64,000 bases of DNA from Hormiphora californensis (taxonomy: Eukaryota > Ctenophora > Tentaculata > Cydippida > Pleurobrachiidae): the NCBI GenBank assembly GCA_020137815.1, contig CM035351.1:6789315-6853314 (forward strand). Reading direction: 5' to 3'. The translations under genes and the position numbers were made by a program. The notes beneath the pieces were generated by a model. That model saw nothing but the letters and a program-made list of their open reading frames with translations, searched no databases and was not told the origin of the DNA. Position 1 is the stretch's first letter. Each line of letters opens with the position of its first letter. This document shows positions 1 to 11,600 of the stretch, piece by piece.

Positions 1-240
1 TTGAAGTTAGGGGCGGGGGATGAACACAAACTAGTTTGCCAGGAACTCTATAGGTCTTGCAGTTGGGGGAGGGAGAAATGAACACAAGCTAGTTTGTCAG
101 GTCCTCTAGGTCTTGAAGTTGGGGGAAGAAAACAAGCTAGTTTACCAGGAATTATAGGTCTTGAAGTTGGGAAGCCGGGGGAGAAATGAACTCAATCTAG
201 CCTGACAAGAAATCTAGATCTTGCAGTTGGGGGGGGGGGG
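1..240. repeat. Imperfect ~60-bp tandem repeat, about four copies
   Basis: Four diverged units follow one another. Each carries the words CTTGAAGTTGGG or CTTGCAGTTGGG, then GAAATGAACACAA, CTAGTTTGCCAGG and TCTAGGTCTTG. The last copy ends in a G run. No open frame of interest crosses it. It may continue beyond the left edge. Confidence 0.8.
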
Positions 241-425
241 TAAATGATGACATGACGACACTGAAAAGAGCAGTCACTGATGCAAGAGATTGTCACTGGA
301 GATGACAGGACTGGAATAGGGCTTGGTCAATTGTATATTTTTGATTTGTGATTAAGGGGCAATTTTAAGGTGAGAGGGTGGGAACTGAGAAGGATAGAAT
401 CGAAGGGAGATGGGGACAAAGAGAG

Positions 426-477
<52 letters not shown>

Positions 478-779
478 AGATAGCTAGAGCGACGAGAGAG
501 AGAGGAGAGGAGAGAGAGAGAGGAGAGAGAGAGATAATAGAGATAGTAGATAGAGACTGGCAGAGATAGAGACTGACAGAGAATTAGAGATAGGATAGAG
601 ATATGAGAGGAGAAAGAGAGACGAGAAAAGAGATGGAGGAATGGGACACGAAGAGAGAGAATGACACTGAAAAGACATAGAGGAAAGTGGTCCAAGGAGA
701 TCATAGACACGATAGATAGAGATAGAGATAGGTGCATTGTAATTATGGGATTATATGAGAAAGGAAATACTATAAGAAA

Positions 780-820
<41 letters not shown>

Positions 821-905
821 AGCAGAAGAAGAGAGAGAGAGAAGAGAGAGAGGGAGATGTAGAGAGAGACGGAGAGAGAGAGAGAGACAGTAGAGAGAGA
901 GAGAC
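426..905. repeat. GA-rich microsatellite cluster
   Basis: Long (GA)n tracts lie at about 428-475, 500-535 and 783-900, separated by impure purine-rich DNA. Open frames across it encode only Arg-Glu or Ser-Leu low-complexity strings and are not genes. Confidence 0.9.
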
Positions 906-1404
906 AGAGAGCTGAACATTGAACAAAGAATATGGAGGAGAAGGGGATAGACGCGGAATAAAAAGTACAATCAATACATTAAAGCATACAAATCATTGAG
1001 AACAACACAAGCAAAAATTTTCACTTTACGGTTACTTCATTTGAGATTTAGGTGAAGTCCAGAAAATCTAGGTAACATGAAGCCAGCTTCCGTACCCGGA
1101 AGGGTGTGTACAGTGTACTTTTGTCACCCCTGACCCCATTAGCACCCCGGAAGTCAACTGATACCGGCTTCCGTACAGGATCAATAATGTAAGGTCGTCT
1201 TGTGTTTCAATATCTCTTTTTTTTGCAATGATAAGTAATATAAGTTCAGTTGGTATTGTGGAAAGTTTGATTTGTCTAAGAAGTTTTGTTGACTCGTCTA
1301 CGAGTAGAAGGGCGCGGCTCAGTCCCCTGAGCGCGTTTACGCAGCGCCCTCGTGCTGAATTGTTTGCTATTTTCCATACACGCAGTTGTGTTTAAGCCGA
1401 GACT

Positions 1405-1580
1405 ATACTCTAAACTTCTCTCCGACGATTCATGGTATGGAACTGCGATCAACCTCCTCCTTGAGGCTCAGTTACATCCGGTCTCGAGTATGAAGAGGTA
1501 TAGTTGATGTCAGCTCTCTATTAACACCCGATCACCGGCACGGTATGTGCGGTGAATGGATGATTTGTGGCATCCCTACC
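1405..1580 (+). pseudogene. Decayed copy of the exon at 2502-2633 with its flanks
   Basis: This stretch matches 2480-2680 along its whole length, including the polypyrimidine acceptor side and the donor side of the real exon. The differences are mostly missing single bases, for example one base fewer in the runs that read GGAATTGG, CCGGGG and ACACACC in the intact copy. The frame is destroyed. It is either a local duplication that decayed by small deletions, or an error-rich stretch wrongly placed beside the true copy by the assembler. Confidence 0.75.
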
Positions 1581-1617
1581 AGAGGGTCAGTTACAAAATA
1601 CTTGCTGCTCTCCACTC

Positions 1618-1704
1618 TCACTCTCTCTTCTCTCTCTACTCTCTCTCTCTCTCCTTCCCTTCTCTCTCTCTCTCTCTCTCTTCTCCTCTCGTCTCTCTCC
1701 TCTT

Positions 1705-1735
<31 letters not shown>

Positions 1736-1740
1736 ATCTA
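1618..1740. repeat. TC-rich microsatellite
   Basis: Impure (TC)n tract between the decayed exon copy and the next real exon. The overlapping Ser-Leu frames are low complexity and are not taken as coding. Confidence 0.85.
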
Positions 1741-1916
1741 CAACTATCTCTCTCTATACTACACGTGCAGCTTCTCTACACACGTTACGCAAAATTGCCG
1801 TGTCCGCTCTGCGGTCTATTGCGAAACACATAGAGAAGACAATTTAGCCGGTAATAGGATAATTTAAGTTGTGTTCGACAGAGCGCCCTCTGACCTAACT
1901 TCCCTCTATTTCCAGG

Positions 1917-3253
1917 TGTCAGGGTAGTTCCACTCCAAGATCATCTGTTAGCTAAACCTGCTGCAGTTAATGCCACCCTGTACTACCTACTGAGCATGTT
2001 TAACCCCGGAAGTACCAACACAGCAGGTCATCTATTGAGTGTTTAGGGGCTCCCCTTCCTCTCATTCTCCTGTAAGCAGAATGGGCAACTGTCCAATACA
2101 TAATGACGTAACCCCCTAACTTGCAATTACTTATGTTTACATCATTGTGCAACGAGAAGGAAAAGAGATATGTAATAGAGAGACATAATATCTCATGCAT
2201 TATCTCATTTCCTCCCTCTACTAATCTGTATTGTCTAATCCACTGTTTCAATTCCAAGGTCCTGTGGACGCCAATTAAATCATTGGAAACAGCCGCACTC
2301 CGTCTGAACGCCTGGAAAACGGAACTGACAACTGGTAGTTGTTCCAAGTATTCTGCCACCGATCGCCTAGCGTTCTACCAATCTCTCCTCAGATCTTTCT
2401 CAGCCATCCGAGAGGTGAGATGAGTGGTGGAGTTTGGTTTAAAAACACAAGTGAGCTAAGGCTGAACTGCAAGTTGTATCTAATCTAAAACTTCTCTCCA
2501 GACGATTCATGGTATGGAATTGGCGATCAACCCTCACTCCATTGAGGGATCAGTTACTATCCGGGGTCTCGAGTATGAAGAGGTCTTAGTTGATGTCAGT
2601 CTCTCTATTAACACACCCGATCACCGGGGCACGGTATGTAGTGGGTGGAAAATGGGATGATGTTGTGGTCATGCCTCTAAAGTCTAAATCTATCTCGATT
2701 TCTCAGCAGACATAGTTTTCTAATGTCCCATTTGTTCAGGTGTCAGTATCTAAGAGTTCAGAGTTCAAGGATACGGTCCTCTACACATGCGATCAGATTT
2801 GTGCGGGAGAGCTGAAGGGTGTACCTAGTAATGGTAGTCCTGTGGTCTACCAGATTCGGCCTACCAACCCTTCCACACCTATCTTATACATCGCCAAGGA
2901 CCAGCAACAACTTATTGAGCTCAGGTGAGAGAGGGATGACTTTGGTGATAGATTATAGAGAGTGAAATAGAGAGAGGGAGAGAGAGAAAAAAGAGAAAAA
3001 GAAAGACCGATATGTGCGCTAACTGACATATGGCATACAAATGTGATTATTATCCCATGGTAAACCGATATCAACCCCCAGGCACCTGATAGAACAACAT
3101 CACGGACTAGATCTACACACGCTGGAGGAACACCCAATATCAGCCCTCTTTATTATTGTCATATCACTTGTTATCATCTTATTCCACGTACTACTTTTCC
3201 ATATGATTTACAAGGAATACTGCTCACCACCAGCTACCCGAACCGCCTTGTAG
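1917..3253 (+). CDS. 3' part of a single-pass membrane protein gene, possibly KIAA2013/DUF2152-like
   Basis: Four exons join in one frame: 2259-2414, 2502-2633, 2740-2924 and 3082-3253, all with GT-AG borders and consistent phases. A further upstream exon at about 1917-2028 reads VNATLYYLLSMF, but its junction phase does not fit cleanly, so its 3' border is uncertain. The visible protein has a beta-rich segment (SVTIRGLEYEEVLVDV), a CDQIC motif, and near the C-terminus one hydrophobic helix (ALFIIVISLVIILFHVLLF) followed by a short basic tail ending PPATRTAL. This is a type I-like topology. The pattern recalls the conserved metazoan KIAA2013 (DUF2152) family, but that assignment is from memory and weak. 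The N-terminus was not found and may lie outside the window. Confidence 0.5.
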
Positions 3254-3828
3254 AAAGGAATGAACTTTACTTTTTTGGGGTATTTAGACAGTAGCACTAG
3301 CAGGCGATAAACCTTGTAGCTGGCCTGCATTCCGTGTTTGTGAGTAATGTGTATGTGTTTTTTCTAGAGATGCCTAAACTATGTCTTGGTGTGAAACACA
3401 AGTTTTGTTTTTTCTTATTTGATTGTTATATTGTGAACGGTTTTGTTTTATACGTGGAATCGGTTTTCTCAACCTGAAATTGTGCTATTCGATTTGAAAT
3501 GTAAACGTGTGTCAACTTTGCGTGAGGCGCGGTGGCGCCGCTACGCAGCAAGTAAGCATTGTGAGCAGTATAACGATGCGCGTCAGTAGATCGTTCATGT
3601 CCTCTTTTTCAGAACCTGAATTCTTCAGACACGGAACTTCCTCCGTATATCCTCGGTTCCACCCTTTCGATTGGTAAAAGATGACGACACAGAGGGTTTC
3701 CTTTTTTCAAAAACAGTGGATGATTCATCATACAATCTTCATTCATAGCACATGGTATAAAGATTTGAATGATCAAAGATTCAAATGACACAGTCACAAT
3801 ACAAATAGAGTTTTGGTAAAATTCCCAC
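3254..3828. other. Intergenic region between convergent genes
   Basis: This lies between the stop of the plus-strand membrane protein and the stop of the minus-strand single-exon gene, so it should hold both 3' UTRs. It is AT-rich with a short GC-rich patch near 3525-3550. The minus-strand open frame at 3609-3878 overlaps the next gene in another frame and has no recognisable features. No other gene was seen. Confidence 0.5.
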
Positions 3829-4662
3829 TCAAATTTTGAACGACTTGAAGTTCCCTTGGTATTCAGTTTTCCATGCACTCATATCTCTAGGCAAACTGTT
3901 CAGCTTTGTGTTCTTGTCCTTGTATCGGTCAAATGGCAGTCTTTGAAACTTTATCGACTTGGCGTTGTAGTTTCGTTTCCTATCCTCTAAGATACGAGGT
4001 CGATTAATGACCTGTCGTTCTATGTTCGTGCCCGTGTATGCTCGAGTATACGTAGACAAATTCGGCGATTTCTTCAGATTTTTGGCCGTTATTTCACCGT
4101 GTGTTTTATTGAAGTCCAGCCCTACACTAGACCGGGAAGAGCCTGATGAATTTGGCCTACTGTGATGGCTGGCAACAGAACAGCTCCTGTTCGGAGCGGA
4201 CATCGGACGTGAGAGGATCTTGTCAAATTGAGAAGGTGTCCTCAGCTTCTTTCTTTCCTCATTTTCGGTTGGTGAGGGCGTCCTTTGGCCAATAGAACGT
4301 TTCTTAGTCTCATCATGATCATCTAACTCAAGGTTGACATAGTCTGAATAGGGGCTGGTAGGACGTGGTGATGGTTCATTGCCGATACCCCAAGCTGCTT
4401 TGGCCGAAGGTGGGGGAACAGGGGACAGTTTGCTGGAAATTTTGTCGGATGCCGGAGACTTGCGGTCATCGATTACCTCAATCACCTGCTCCAGCTTCGG
4501 GTCATCGTCCCTCTCCCAGTGAATTGGAGAGTGGGTGATTGCGTTGAGCATACGCAACCTCCGGTCCTCAGCAAGCTGGAAAAAGTTCGCCCTCGCATCA
4601 CTGGTCCACAGATTCCGGCTATATTGCGAATCATATTCAGTGTTGGATCTAAAACGGCCCAT
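3829..4662 (-). CDS. Unknown single-exon protein, 277 aa, low complexity and basic
   Basis: An uninterrupted frame begins at an ATG (MGRFRSN) and ends in KSFKI. The N-terminal ~60 residues (Asn-, Asp- and Arg-rich, with FFQLAEDRRLRMLNAI) look like a folded or helical segment. The middle is rich in Ser, Pro and Thr (PSPRPTSPYSDY, SRPNSSGSSRSS) and is probably disordered and phosphorylated. The C-terminus is strongly basic with an aromatic ending (RDMSAWKTEYQGNF). There is no signal peptide, membrane segment or catalytic motif. It is intronless, unlike its neighbours. The short aromatic/basic C-terminal motif is a style seen in some ciliary microtubule-associated proteins, but I do not recognise the family and assign no function. 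Confidence 0.6.
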   Translation of the reverse strand: MGRFRSNTEYDSQYSRNLWTSDARANFFQLAEDRRLRMLNAITHSPIHWERDDDPKLEQVIEVIDDRKSPASDKISSKLSPVPPPSAKAAWGIGNEPSPRPTSPYSDYVNLELDDHDETKKRSIGQRTPSPTENEERKKLRTPSQFDKILSRPMSAPNRSCSVASHHSRPNSSGSSRSSVGLDFNKTHGEITAKNLKKSPNLSTYTRAYTGTNIERQVINRPRILEDRKRNYNAKSIKFQRLPFDRYKDKNTKLNSLPRDMSAWKTEYQGNFKSFKI

Positions 4663-5194
4663 ATTTGATCACTAGGTGGATGGCCGATACAAGGAAGAAC
4701 AAGTCTCCGTTGTCATGTGGCCAAAATGAAGATATGGCTCCTTCATAAAACCAGACGTGTGAGGGGTGCACGCGGCAGTGTTCTGCAACGCGCGCGCACG
4801 TACACCCTTGAACAGAGGACCGCAGAGTTGTGAAAAACGTTCATTTTCAGCTCCCAATTAAAAGTTAAACAACCAATTCATTGGCACAAATGTAAATTGT
4901 TATCTCAAGCATATAATTAATCTATTTTCACAATTAAATAGCAGACAAAAACCACATAAATTAGCTTAGAAAAGTTAAACGCGCGCGAAATTCATCTGAA
5001 GCTATGCCGGGCGCCTTCAACTCTACATAAAAGGCGGTCGCGCGGTGCTAGTTAAAAAAGTAACTCTATCACTAGTGTCCTTTTGTCAAACCCAAATCAT
5101 GCAATGAATAGTCTGTGTTTAGGCAAAGTATAGAACAAACATCCAGCTAAACTCCGTCAATGACTTTTGAGAGTAACCTTCATCGCATCGTCCT
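4663..5194. other. Intergenic region upstream of the unknown gene
   Basis: This holds the presumed promoter of the minus-strand gene that starts at 4662, with a CpG-rich block (GCGCGCGCAC near 4790, GCGCGCG near 4980). It also holds the 3' UTR of the C18orf32 homologue that ends at 5195. On the minus strand from about 5100 to 5064 there is an ATGA, AAAA, TGAT arrangement that loosely resembles a SECIS element, but it is short and poorly paired. Confidence 0.4.
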
Positions 5195-5487
5195 TTACTG
5201 AGCCTTGAGTTTATCCCCTTCTTCCCCTTCCTGAAAGAAAAACTCAGTGAGTTGTTGAATTGTGTTTGAGTTCAGAATAGACAATCAAAAAGAGGGTCAA
5301 AATATTGGGGGAATAGTGGGCATCGTACCTGGACTATTGCCTCTACAGGTTTATCTTCCTCGATAGCTTCATCGATAGCTGGAGCATCTTTAACAGCTGG
5401 CTTCCAGTATCGGTCCACTATTGGCTTGATAAACTTGGCATAGATCCACAGGAATAGGGGGATAACAATACACGACAATCAGACCAT
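5195..5487 (-). CDS. C18orf32: C18orf32/UPF0729 homologue with in-frame TGA at codon 3
   Basis: Two exons (5487-5329 and 5230-5195) encode about 64 residues: an N-terminal hydrophobic anchor (CIVIPLFLWIYAKFIKPIV), an acidic middle and the end EGDKLKAQ. The animal family starts M-V-C-(I/V)-P-C-I-V-I-P-x-x-L-W-I-Y. Here the ATG at 5487-5485 is followed by GTC, TGA, TTG, TCG and TGT, so the frame aligns residue for residue and TGA occupies the conserved Cys3 position. A good splice acceptor lies just upstream (about 5493), so coding cannot enter this frame from an earlier exon without meeting the TGA. No later in-frame ATG exists before the stop. The TGA could be selenocysteine, a sequence error or an inactivating change. 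Human C18orf32 is 76 residues, a small membrane-associated protein once reported as an NF-kappaB activator. Confidence 0.75.
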
Positions 5488-5680
5488 GGTTGGCTAGAAT
5501 TAGAGAGGGTTGGGTTAATCATTGGGATTAATTAGAAATATATTAGAGAGTGTTTTAGAAGTTTCAATCTGATCGATAGCATAAAATGGGTAAACAAAAT
5601 AATGATTTTACATTATACAAGATATATCGATATAATATTATCAGTCAACATACACAGCACAACGACACACTCTCTCCTCT

Positions 5681-8600
5681 CTAATCCTCCTCTGATTCTG
5701 ACGACTCAACACCCTCCCCGACATTGATTTTAAAGTTATACTCCTGATCGCACCCCATGTAAGAGTCACACATAAAGAACAAGGTGTATTCGTGAGATCC
5801 AGGGTCGGGGGCAACAAACTCCAATTTAATGGACGCTTTCTGATATAGAGTTATTCTCTTGATCGAGGTTAGGGTGTTGGTTTTGGGATCTCCGACCACC
5901 ACCCACCAACCCTCCTCTCGCTTCACAGGGAAGAAGGGTGATATGACGTGACCTGCTACCTCATCCTCTCGCTCTAGTTCAACTGAAATCTGGACAGGAC
6001 CCCCAGATTTTAGGGAATCTTTCTCGTGAACCTTGTACGTTAGCTCAATGTTGGGATATCGGTTACAATATCGGGCGAGATCCTGCATTTTGGTGTCAGG
6101 TAGATCTAGGAGGGTGTTTCTCTCTTCGTCTTCCAGATCCATAATGTCAAACACACTCTCAACTCCCTTCGCTTCACAACTAGGTAGGGAAAGGAGGGGT
6201 TAGGAAAACAGAATAGTAGAAACTATTTAGTCCCCTAATTTTCTAACAATTCATCTTTAAAAACAGTATTGAACCTACTTTTTGATGATCTCATCGGTGA
6301 AGTGTGGCAGTTGTTTCAGGTAGCTGTCCTTCTTCCACATGGCCTGGGTACACATCTGGGACAGCTCCATGGCAGCGAGGGCGGGACTCAACCATCCACT
6401 ACTCGATAACACATCCACACACGCCTGGAGGAGGAGGGGTTAGGAATACTGCGACACAGTTGGAGGCTCAGAGAAAGAGTGAATTGAAAAGCAACCACAA
6501 ACTGGCCCAAAAGTTACCTGAATTAGCCGGACAGTTCTCTTCAAGATCTCTGACTTGTCACTCTGCAGCTCAGTAGGTAGGATGATACGGGAGAGATGGG
6601 ACTGAAGGAGAAGGTTGGCTTTGCAGTGGGGATCGTTGAACTTGTGTCCCTCGGGCAGTTTCTGGGGGACCCTGTTGCTCAGTTGTTTTAGAATGTTTTC
6701 CTCGTGGTGCCGGACAGATAGGGAACTGTACTCTGCTGCTGCACTGATAATCTCAATAATACCTGGAGGGGGAGAGAAGGAGTTAGTCACTGTATAGAGG
6801 GAGCTTGGAGCAACAAGAGATAACCATTCAATTAGTTTAGCAACATCAAAATAGAAATAACGTACCCTTCAACTTTGTCTTGGGAGTGAGAGACAGGGAG
6901 AACAATTCGATGGTTGTATAGTTGATGTAGTAGTATGCGGCGATCATTCCCAGATTCAATGGTGTGGTGTCCATATCATCTTCAATGGCTAGACACATGG
7001 ACTGCTCTAGATCGTTTAGGGTGTTTTCAACCAAGTCAGAGAGATGATCAGAGAGATGGCGATGGGAGGAACCCTGTTAGAGATAGGGGTTGTTAAAATT
7101 AGAGGATAATTACTGATATAGAGGTTATTTCGAGGTAGACAAATAGGATTAGGAACAAAATTATGAAACAAACAACTGTACCTGAAGATTGTAGTAGTTA
7201 GGGTTCTGTGTGAGTCTCCTATACAAGAACGTCCACGTCAGGTAGTCCACTGCATCTTGTTTGTTTTCCACCGTCTTGGTGACGACCTCAGCGTTAAAGT
7301 GATCATGTAACACGTGATCTAGATGAGATTCAACCGGAAGGGGCTCATACAGGAACTTTCTAAAGAATTCCTTCTTTGACCCCTGGCACATCACCACACA
7401 CACCCCATTCTCATCATGTAAGGGACGGTTAGCTCTCCCCACCATCTGTAACATGTCTGTGATTGGGTAGTCCACATATCTGTGTTCCTTGCCATCGTAG
7501 TACTGAGTATCCATGATGATTACAAGATGAGCCGAGATGGAACTGCCCCATGCTAACTGCCTAGTGCTAACCATCACCTGCACTGCCCCAATCTCAAACA
7601 ACTTGTCAACAAGGGCCCGTTCTGATTCCTGTAGACCCTCGTGTGTGTATGCCACTCCGTGTGATAGTGTCTCACAGAGTGTTTTATCTGAGATTTGTTC
7701 CAGGTAGGGGGCGAGGTCATCCTCCGAGCAGTGGAGGAATTTCTTGGGCGACCCTCCCGCTAGTGCCAGGGTAAGGATATCAATAGCAGTTAGACGGGCC
7801 TGTTTCCGGGACGGCACGTACACTATTACAGGATCGTTGGGAGAGTGTTTACAGATGGTGTTGTAAGTTGGTTTCATCATACAAAGGAGACGTGACTGGG
7901 CGTGTGTGATGTGGAATCCTGTGATATGAAGCTCCAGGGGAACTGGCCGGACATTGGGGTGGAAGTTGAAGATACTGTTACTATGGCAACCTAACCATTC
8001 TCCGATATCTTTAGCGTTCGCTAGGGAGGATGATAGCGCTACCAGTCTGATACTTTTCTCGATTTGAGCTGACATGTATTTCATCCGTGTACAGACAACC
8101 TCTAACACAGGACCCACGTCACCACTGATCAAATGAACATCATCCACGATGAACAGATCGACATTCTGAACATTCTTCCTCTGTTTCCACCTCCTAGATA
8201 GGAATATCCCACTTTTCCGCGGTACTCAGTATGATGTTCCCCTTGGCTAACAACTTCAAATCCACACTTGTCTCTCCCGTTAGTACAACAACCTTCTTGT
8301 CCAGTTGTGTTCCAAACTTCTCACTCCACTCTCTATAGACCTGGTCCACAATATACTGCATGGGCGCTACATAAACACACCGCGGATCCGGTTTGGAGGA
8401 GAGTAACACGAAGAATGGCAATCTCTGCACACACAGTCTTACCAGACCCTACAGGGGCACCCACAAAGGCATTATCATCTGTGTTGTAGAGACAGTTAAA
8501 TACTTGAGTCTGGATGGGGTTCAGGTAGGAGAACTTTTCCTGGTATAGTTTCTCATACTCAGGGTTCCGGAACACCCCAACAGGTAGGGGCTGCAGATCG

Positions 8601-11600
8601 AGTAACTCAGTTGGAGGGAGATTCTTCTCAGGGAGGATCAGATGGCGGAATGAAACTGGTAGTTGGGTCTCCGCATGAAGCCACTTATCTGACACTACTC
8701 TGATGAAGTAGTGGGGTGGAAGGGGCTCGAATACTGGGACAAAGAACTCAACAATATGGTCCTCACCAACGTATTTAGATTTGAGAAGGAAGAACTCAGA
8801 GTGAAGAACTCTCTCGTTATCACAATCCTCGACCATGATCCAGAACGCCTCGGACATGCCATGTATCTTCTCATCCCATTGGAAGTCAGGGGTTATGGTC
8901 AGCTCCACTCGGAGGGTAGATCTCGTGATGGGTTGGATGTGTGTTGCAAGTTCCATCTTAGGGAAGGTATGGACTAACCGGTGGATATGGTTGCCTAGTT
9001 TGGGCATTCTGATTAGTTCTCCTAACTCTGCCGGGGAGAGATCATAGAACCGGGACCAAGTGAAATACTTCTTTTCTATCTTCCTGACTACCTCGTCAGG
9101 TAACTTCTTGAACTGTCTGAGAGGTGTCATGCTAAGCCACATCCTCTTTTCCACCATTTTACACAGATTCAGGGCATGGTCAGCTAGTTGTGCCCATCCG
9201 CGGTACAACACGATCTCGTAAATAGCTCTCATTAGCCTGTTAGCGGAGCTGGTGATATAAACCATATCAGAGGAGAGAGAGAAACCCTCCAGTTTTAGTT
9301 GTGAGATGTGTGCTTGGAGAAGGACGTTAACCTTGCCACTGGGCTCCTCTATACTCTCCTTGATAGGGATTGGAACCCTCTCAATCAGTTTGGATAGCTC
9401 CATCTTCTCCTCCTCTCGCACGGAAATGTGCCGGAACTCACTACTCAGAGAGAACACACGGAACAGCTCAATTTGACTGAGGGTGGACTTGAGGAGGCTG
9501 TTGTATGTTGAGATACTATCATTTGTTATGTAGTAATGACTTGCAATCCTACCCAGATCGGTCACCATGAAACTCCCAGATCTCCTGTCATACTTCACCA
9601 GGTTGTTCTTGTCTAACAGGGTTGCAGCGGTGTGGATCAGATCTGCCCTTCTTTGTTCCAACTTGTCATCGTGGGATATATCTTCAGGCATGCCATACAG
9701 GGTAGGGTTCCTCAACATCCTGATGTACAGATAGGTGTACCCCAGCCACTCAACTGCCTCCTTGGCATTCCGGATAGTACCCAGAACGATCTCTGCATTC
9801 AGGTTATCTGCCATCTTCTTGATGTACTGGCTCTCTATGGGCAGCTGCTGGTTCAGTAGAGACAGGTAATATTGGAGCTCGTTATGACTGGTGATGAGAA
9901 CTCCCTCTCCCCGAGAGTCGTGCTGGGGTCGACCTGCCCGACCGAACATCTGAAGGATATCCAGTGCCCCCAACTCCACCCATTTACCCTGTTCAGGGCT
10001 ATAGATCTGGGTACCCTTGATGATCACAGTGTGGGCTGGAAGGTTCACACCCCAAGCAAGGGTAGAGGTAGATACCAATACTTGGATGTGCCTATCTGCA
10101 AACAGATCCTCAACTAGAGTCCTGTCAACTCGGGTCATACCGGCGTGATGGATAGCAAACCCATAGGGTAGAATCTCCTTCAAATCAATGTCTTTACATT
10201 CATCCTGTGCAACAGTTCTCAGCACCTCAGTACTGGAGCTACCCTCTCTGAGGAACATTCCAATTGTATCATTCTCTAGGGCCAACTCCCGGATAGCTTT
10301 AGCAGTTCGCGCTGTCTCCTTCCTTGAATGTACAAACACCAACACCTGATGTTTCCCGGCATTCTCCATGATCTTTTCGTATAAAGTCTCATTTATAACC
10401 TTCCACTTCTTGACAGCCTTCTTCTCCGTAACCCCAATAAAGGTCTGGTGGAGGGGCACTGGACGGAAACTGTTGTCGAAGTAGAACAACCCTGTATCCA
10501 GGTTGACTCGCAGGAACGCTGCTACATCTTTGTAGTTAGGTAGGGTTGCGGACAGGCCAACTAGCCGGACCAGCTCCTGAGTACTCTCGATCTGCCTGAT
10601 AGTACGGGCAACAACCGACTCCAAAACTGGACCACGATCATCGTGAAGGAGATGAATCTCATCGATAATGATTAGAGATACAAGCTGGGTGTAGGTCCTC
10701 TCCCCTGATTTCCGAGTTATGATGTCCCATTTCTCTGGAGTACACACGATCACCTGGATAGGGATAGAGGGCCGGGGTTAGTAGGGTGGGGCGTTGGAGG
10801 GGGAGGTAAGTGTGCCCAGGAGACAGAGGGGAAAGAGACAATGAAAGTGTGAGATAGTTCCGAGTTCGGTAAATAAATGAAAGTGAACTACCGAGAAAGA
10901 AGATTAGAGAGAGACAAGTAAATGACAGAGAAAGGAGACTAGAGAGAGCTCATGACAGAGAAAGTGATATGGGGGACGGGGAAGGGAGACTTCTGGGCAC
11001 ACTTACCGATGTTCAGTAGATGAGGCTTCTTAGTTTCCGAGCACAGTTAGAGAGTTTGAGTTTTTGTTTGAGGTGCTAAATTTTGAGCGCAAATTAAACC
11101 TGAAAAAAGCACCAATTGAGACTCAACATTCTCTCACCACCACAACCCCATTCCCATGACGTCATTTAGACTCACCTGTGTCTCGTTGATTTGTTCTCGG
11201 CTGAGATTATGATCACCAGTCAACTCGGAAACTTTCAGACCGTACGGTTCCAGACTTTTCCCGAAACTTCCCACCATTTCCTGTACCAGAGACCTCATGG
11301 GGGCGATGTAGATGATCTTAAACTCATCCTTCCTAATGCTCCCGTCGGAGTTCATGTGTTTCCCTATCTCCCGGACCATGGTTAGAACCGCAATATTGGT
11401 TTTACCCGCTCCAGTGGGGGCACAAATCAGTAGGTTCTCATCCCGATCCAGAGCGGCAGGTTTCAGCCTACTTTGGATCCTGTTCAGGGAGGTATATCTG
11501 GCGAAGGGTTTCTGGGCCCAGCTAGGTAGTTCATCTATCTTCACCAACTTCTCTCCGTCAGTGAAGGGTTTGGGTTTGTAAGCCGGAACATGGATCTCCT

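Noticed and set aside
327-974. Long open frames on both strands with Ser-Leu or Arg-Glu repeats
   Set aside because: They are products of (GA)n/(TC)n microsatellites, lack start context, splice structure or domains, and are open on both strands at once.
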